Of a DNA stretch of 6,969 nucleotides, positions 6,225-6,969 are shown in pieces. The translations under genes and the position numbers were made by a program. Each line of letters starts with the position of its first letter. Position 1 is the stretch's first letter. Origin of the DNA: Bacteroidota bacterium (GTDB lineage: Bacteria; Bacteroidota; Bacteroidia; Chitinophagales; Chitinophagaceae); contig CANETM010000083.1 of NCBI GenBank assembly GCA_947441205.1, positions 1-6,969 on the forward strand, read 5' to 3'. The notes beneath the pieces are model-generated. The model was not told where the DNA came from. It was given only the letters and a program-made list of their open reading frames with translations, and made no database searches.

Positions 6225-6333
6225 TCCAACATGATCCTACTATTTCAGCATCATAAAATTTTGTGAACAATTGAAAATTCCCTCAAATCTCTTTGGTCAG
6301 AGAATAAATTAAAAAAAAGGGACACTATTTGTA

Positions 6334-6969
6334 TTATTTTAATAATGAAGAAGGCCCTACTAGAGATGAAATTATACAAATTCTTCTTTTAGGATCATCC
6401 TGACTCGATTGAATAACTCCTGGTGGCAATTCTTCACCGTAACCTTTTGTTTGAATTTTATCAAATATTAAACTCACTTTACGATCCTTTACTATAGCAT
6501 TAAATTGATTAATTATTTCAAGCTTAACAGCTTTTGCCCTATTCTCAGATAATGTCAAATTAAATGTATCAGAACCTTGTTGGTCTGCGTAACCTGAAAT
6601 ATCCATGACTAAAATAAATAGGTCATTTTCAAAAACATTTTCATTACAAGAGGATACATAATTTTTCCAATCAGATATTTCTTTGGTTAACTTATTCACT
6701 AAGTTGGTTAGCTCACTTATTCCATTTTTTGAAATTACGGACGATCCAACACCAAAAGCAATATCGCTATATAGTGTATTTGTTTTTTTAGTAACAAATT
6801 GAGTTAAAACGTCTATTCGTTTACACTTTAAGTCTCTTAGTTTTTGCAGTACTGAAATTAGCTTTTCAAAATCTTGAGAATTTTTAATATCAATTAGATT
6901 TGCCTCTTTTGTCAGCAATTCTAGCTCTTTATTTGATTCAATAATTGAATTTATTATTACTGAATCAAT
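6334..6969 (-). CDS. OmpA-like peptidoglycan-binding domain protein, N-terminus beyond window
   Basis: The C-terminal ~140 residues form an OmpA-type domain that anchors envelope proteins to peptidoglycan: a first strand IAFGVGSSVISKNG, then ISGYADQQGSDTFN, LSENRAKAV and KGYGEELPPG, ending in the KRRICIIS strand. The Asp of YADQQ and the Arg of SENRA fit the two residues of E. coli OmpA that hold diaminopimelate. The frame stays open from its TAA at 6336-6334 to the right edge. The only candidate start inside is a TTG at 6918, preceded by 17 open codons, so I treat the gene as truncated by the window. The visible upstream part is helical and charged, possibly coiled coil. The domain has more residues than usual between first strand and DISGYAD. 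It points away from the catabolic genes in function, and no partner is visible. Confidence 0.85.
   Translation of the reverse strand: MDSVIINSIIESNKELELLTKEANLIDIKNSQDFEKLISVLQKLRDLKCKRIDVLTQFVTKKTNTLYSDIAFGVGSSVISKNGISELTNLVNKLTKEISDWKNYVSSCNENVFENDLFILVMDISGYADQQGSDTFNLTLSENRAKAVKLEIINQFNAIVKDRKVSLIFDKIQTKGYGEELPPGVIQSSQDDPKRRICIISSLVGPSSLLK

Larger units (their letters stand above)
5712..6333. other. 622-base stretch without a recognised gene
   Basis: Between the hydroxylase start and the OmpA-domain gene lie only two small hypothetical frames (5970-6224 and 5767-5973, minus strand), a candidate regulatory site (5776-5795) and short open stretches in other frames. Minus-strand 6225-6333 is stop-rich in each frame yet gives short protein-like runs that break into one another, such as GNFQLFTKFYDAEIVG just upstream of the 84-residue frame. 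This may be decayed coding sequence or simply AT-rich chance. No tRNA, repeat element or convincing terminator was seen. Confidence 0.5.

Noticed and set aside
6203..6266. Good Shine-Dalgarno-like GGAAGGAG on the plus strand followed by an ATG at 6231
   Set aside because: The frame codes only 11 residues before a TGA, the spacing to the ATG is too long, and ribosome binding sites of this kind are otherwise absent here.
6311..6346. Possible terminator of the OmpA-domain gene (AT inverted repeat at 6333-6346 and a run of eight or more T on the minus strand at 6311-6318)
   Set aside because: The inverted repeat is pure A/T with a two-base loop and is separated from the T run by about 14 bases, so it does not form a convincing intrinsic terminator.

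Overview
The window is AT-rich DNA (roughly two thirds A+T by eye) from a bacterium, most likely a member of the Bacteroidota. The reasons are the sequence character of the encoded enzymes, the general lack of Shine-Dalgarno sequences before start codons, a TAnnTTTG-type promoter element before one gene, and an aromatic amino acid hydroxylase of the long (~590 residue) type. I cannot name a genus from sequence alone.

Positions 1-5711 hold a phenylalanine/tyrosine degradation locus. On the minus strand lie homogentisate 1,2-dioxygenase (hmgA, 799-1965) and, 39 bases downstream, 4-hydroxyphenylpyruvate dioxygenase (hpd, 1-759, cut by the left edge). From the same 140-base intergenic region, fumarylacetoacetase (2106-3110) runs divergently, followed after 11 bases by a flavin-reductase-like split-barrel protein (3122-3961). 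A long aromatic amino acid hydroxylase (phhA-like, 3942-5711, minus strand) converges on the latter, and their 3' ends overlap by 20 bases. Together the enzymes cover Phe -> Tyr, 4-hydroxyphenylpyruvate -> homogentisate -> maleylacetoacetate, and fumarylacetoacetate -> fumarate + acetoacetate. Tyrosine aminotransferase and maleylacetoacetate isomerase are not in the window.

A near-palindromic motif (core CTAACAA..nTAG) lies upstream of both hmgA (1992-2005) and the hydroxylase gene (5781-5794). Over 25 bases the two sites match at 19 positions. This is the best candidate for a shared regulatory site of the pathway.

Positions 5712-6333 hold no recognisable gene. There are two small, translationally coupled hypothetical reading frames (5970-6224 and 5767-5973) plus a further open frame that ends exactly on the hydroxylase start codon. 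The right end (6334-6969) carries the 3' part of a gene for an OmpA-like peptidoglycan-binding domain protein, whose reading frame runs off the window; it appears unrelated to the catabolic locus.

I see no mobile element, CRISPR array, tRNA or rRNA. The locus is mostly a known pathway. The less ordinary parts are the duplicated C-terminal module of the hydroxylase, the shared palindrome, and the unexplained flavin-reductase-like partner of fumarylacetoacetase.
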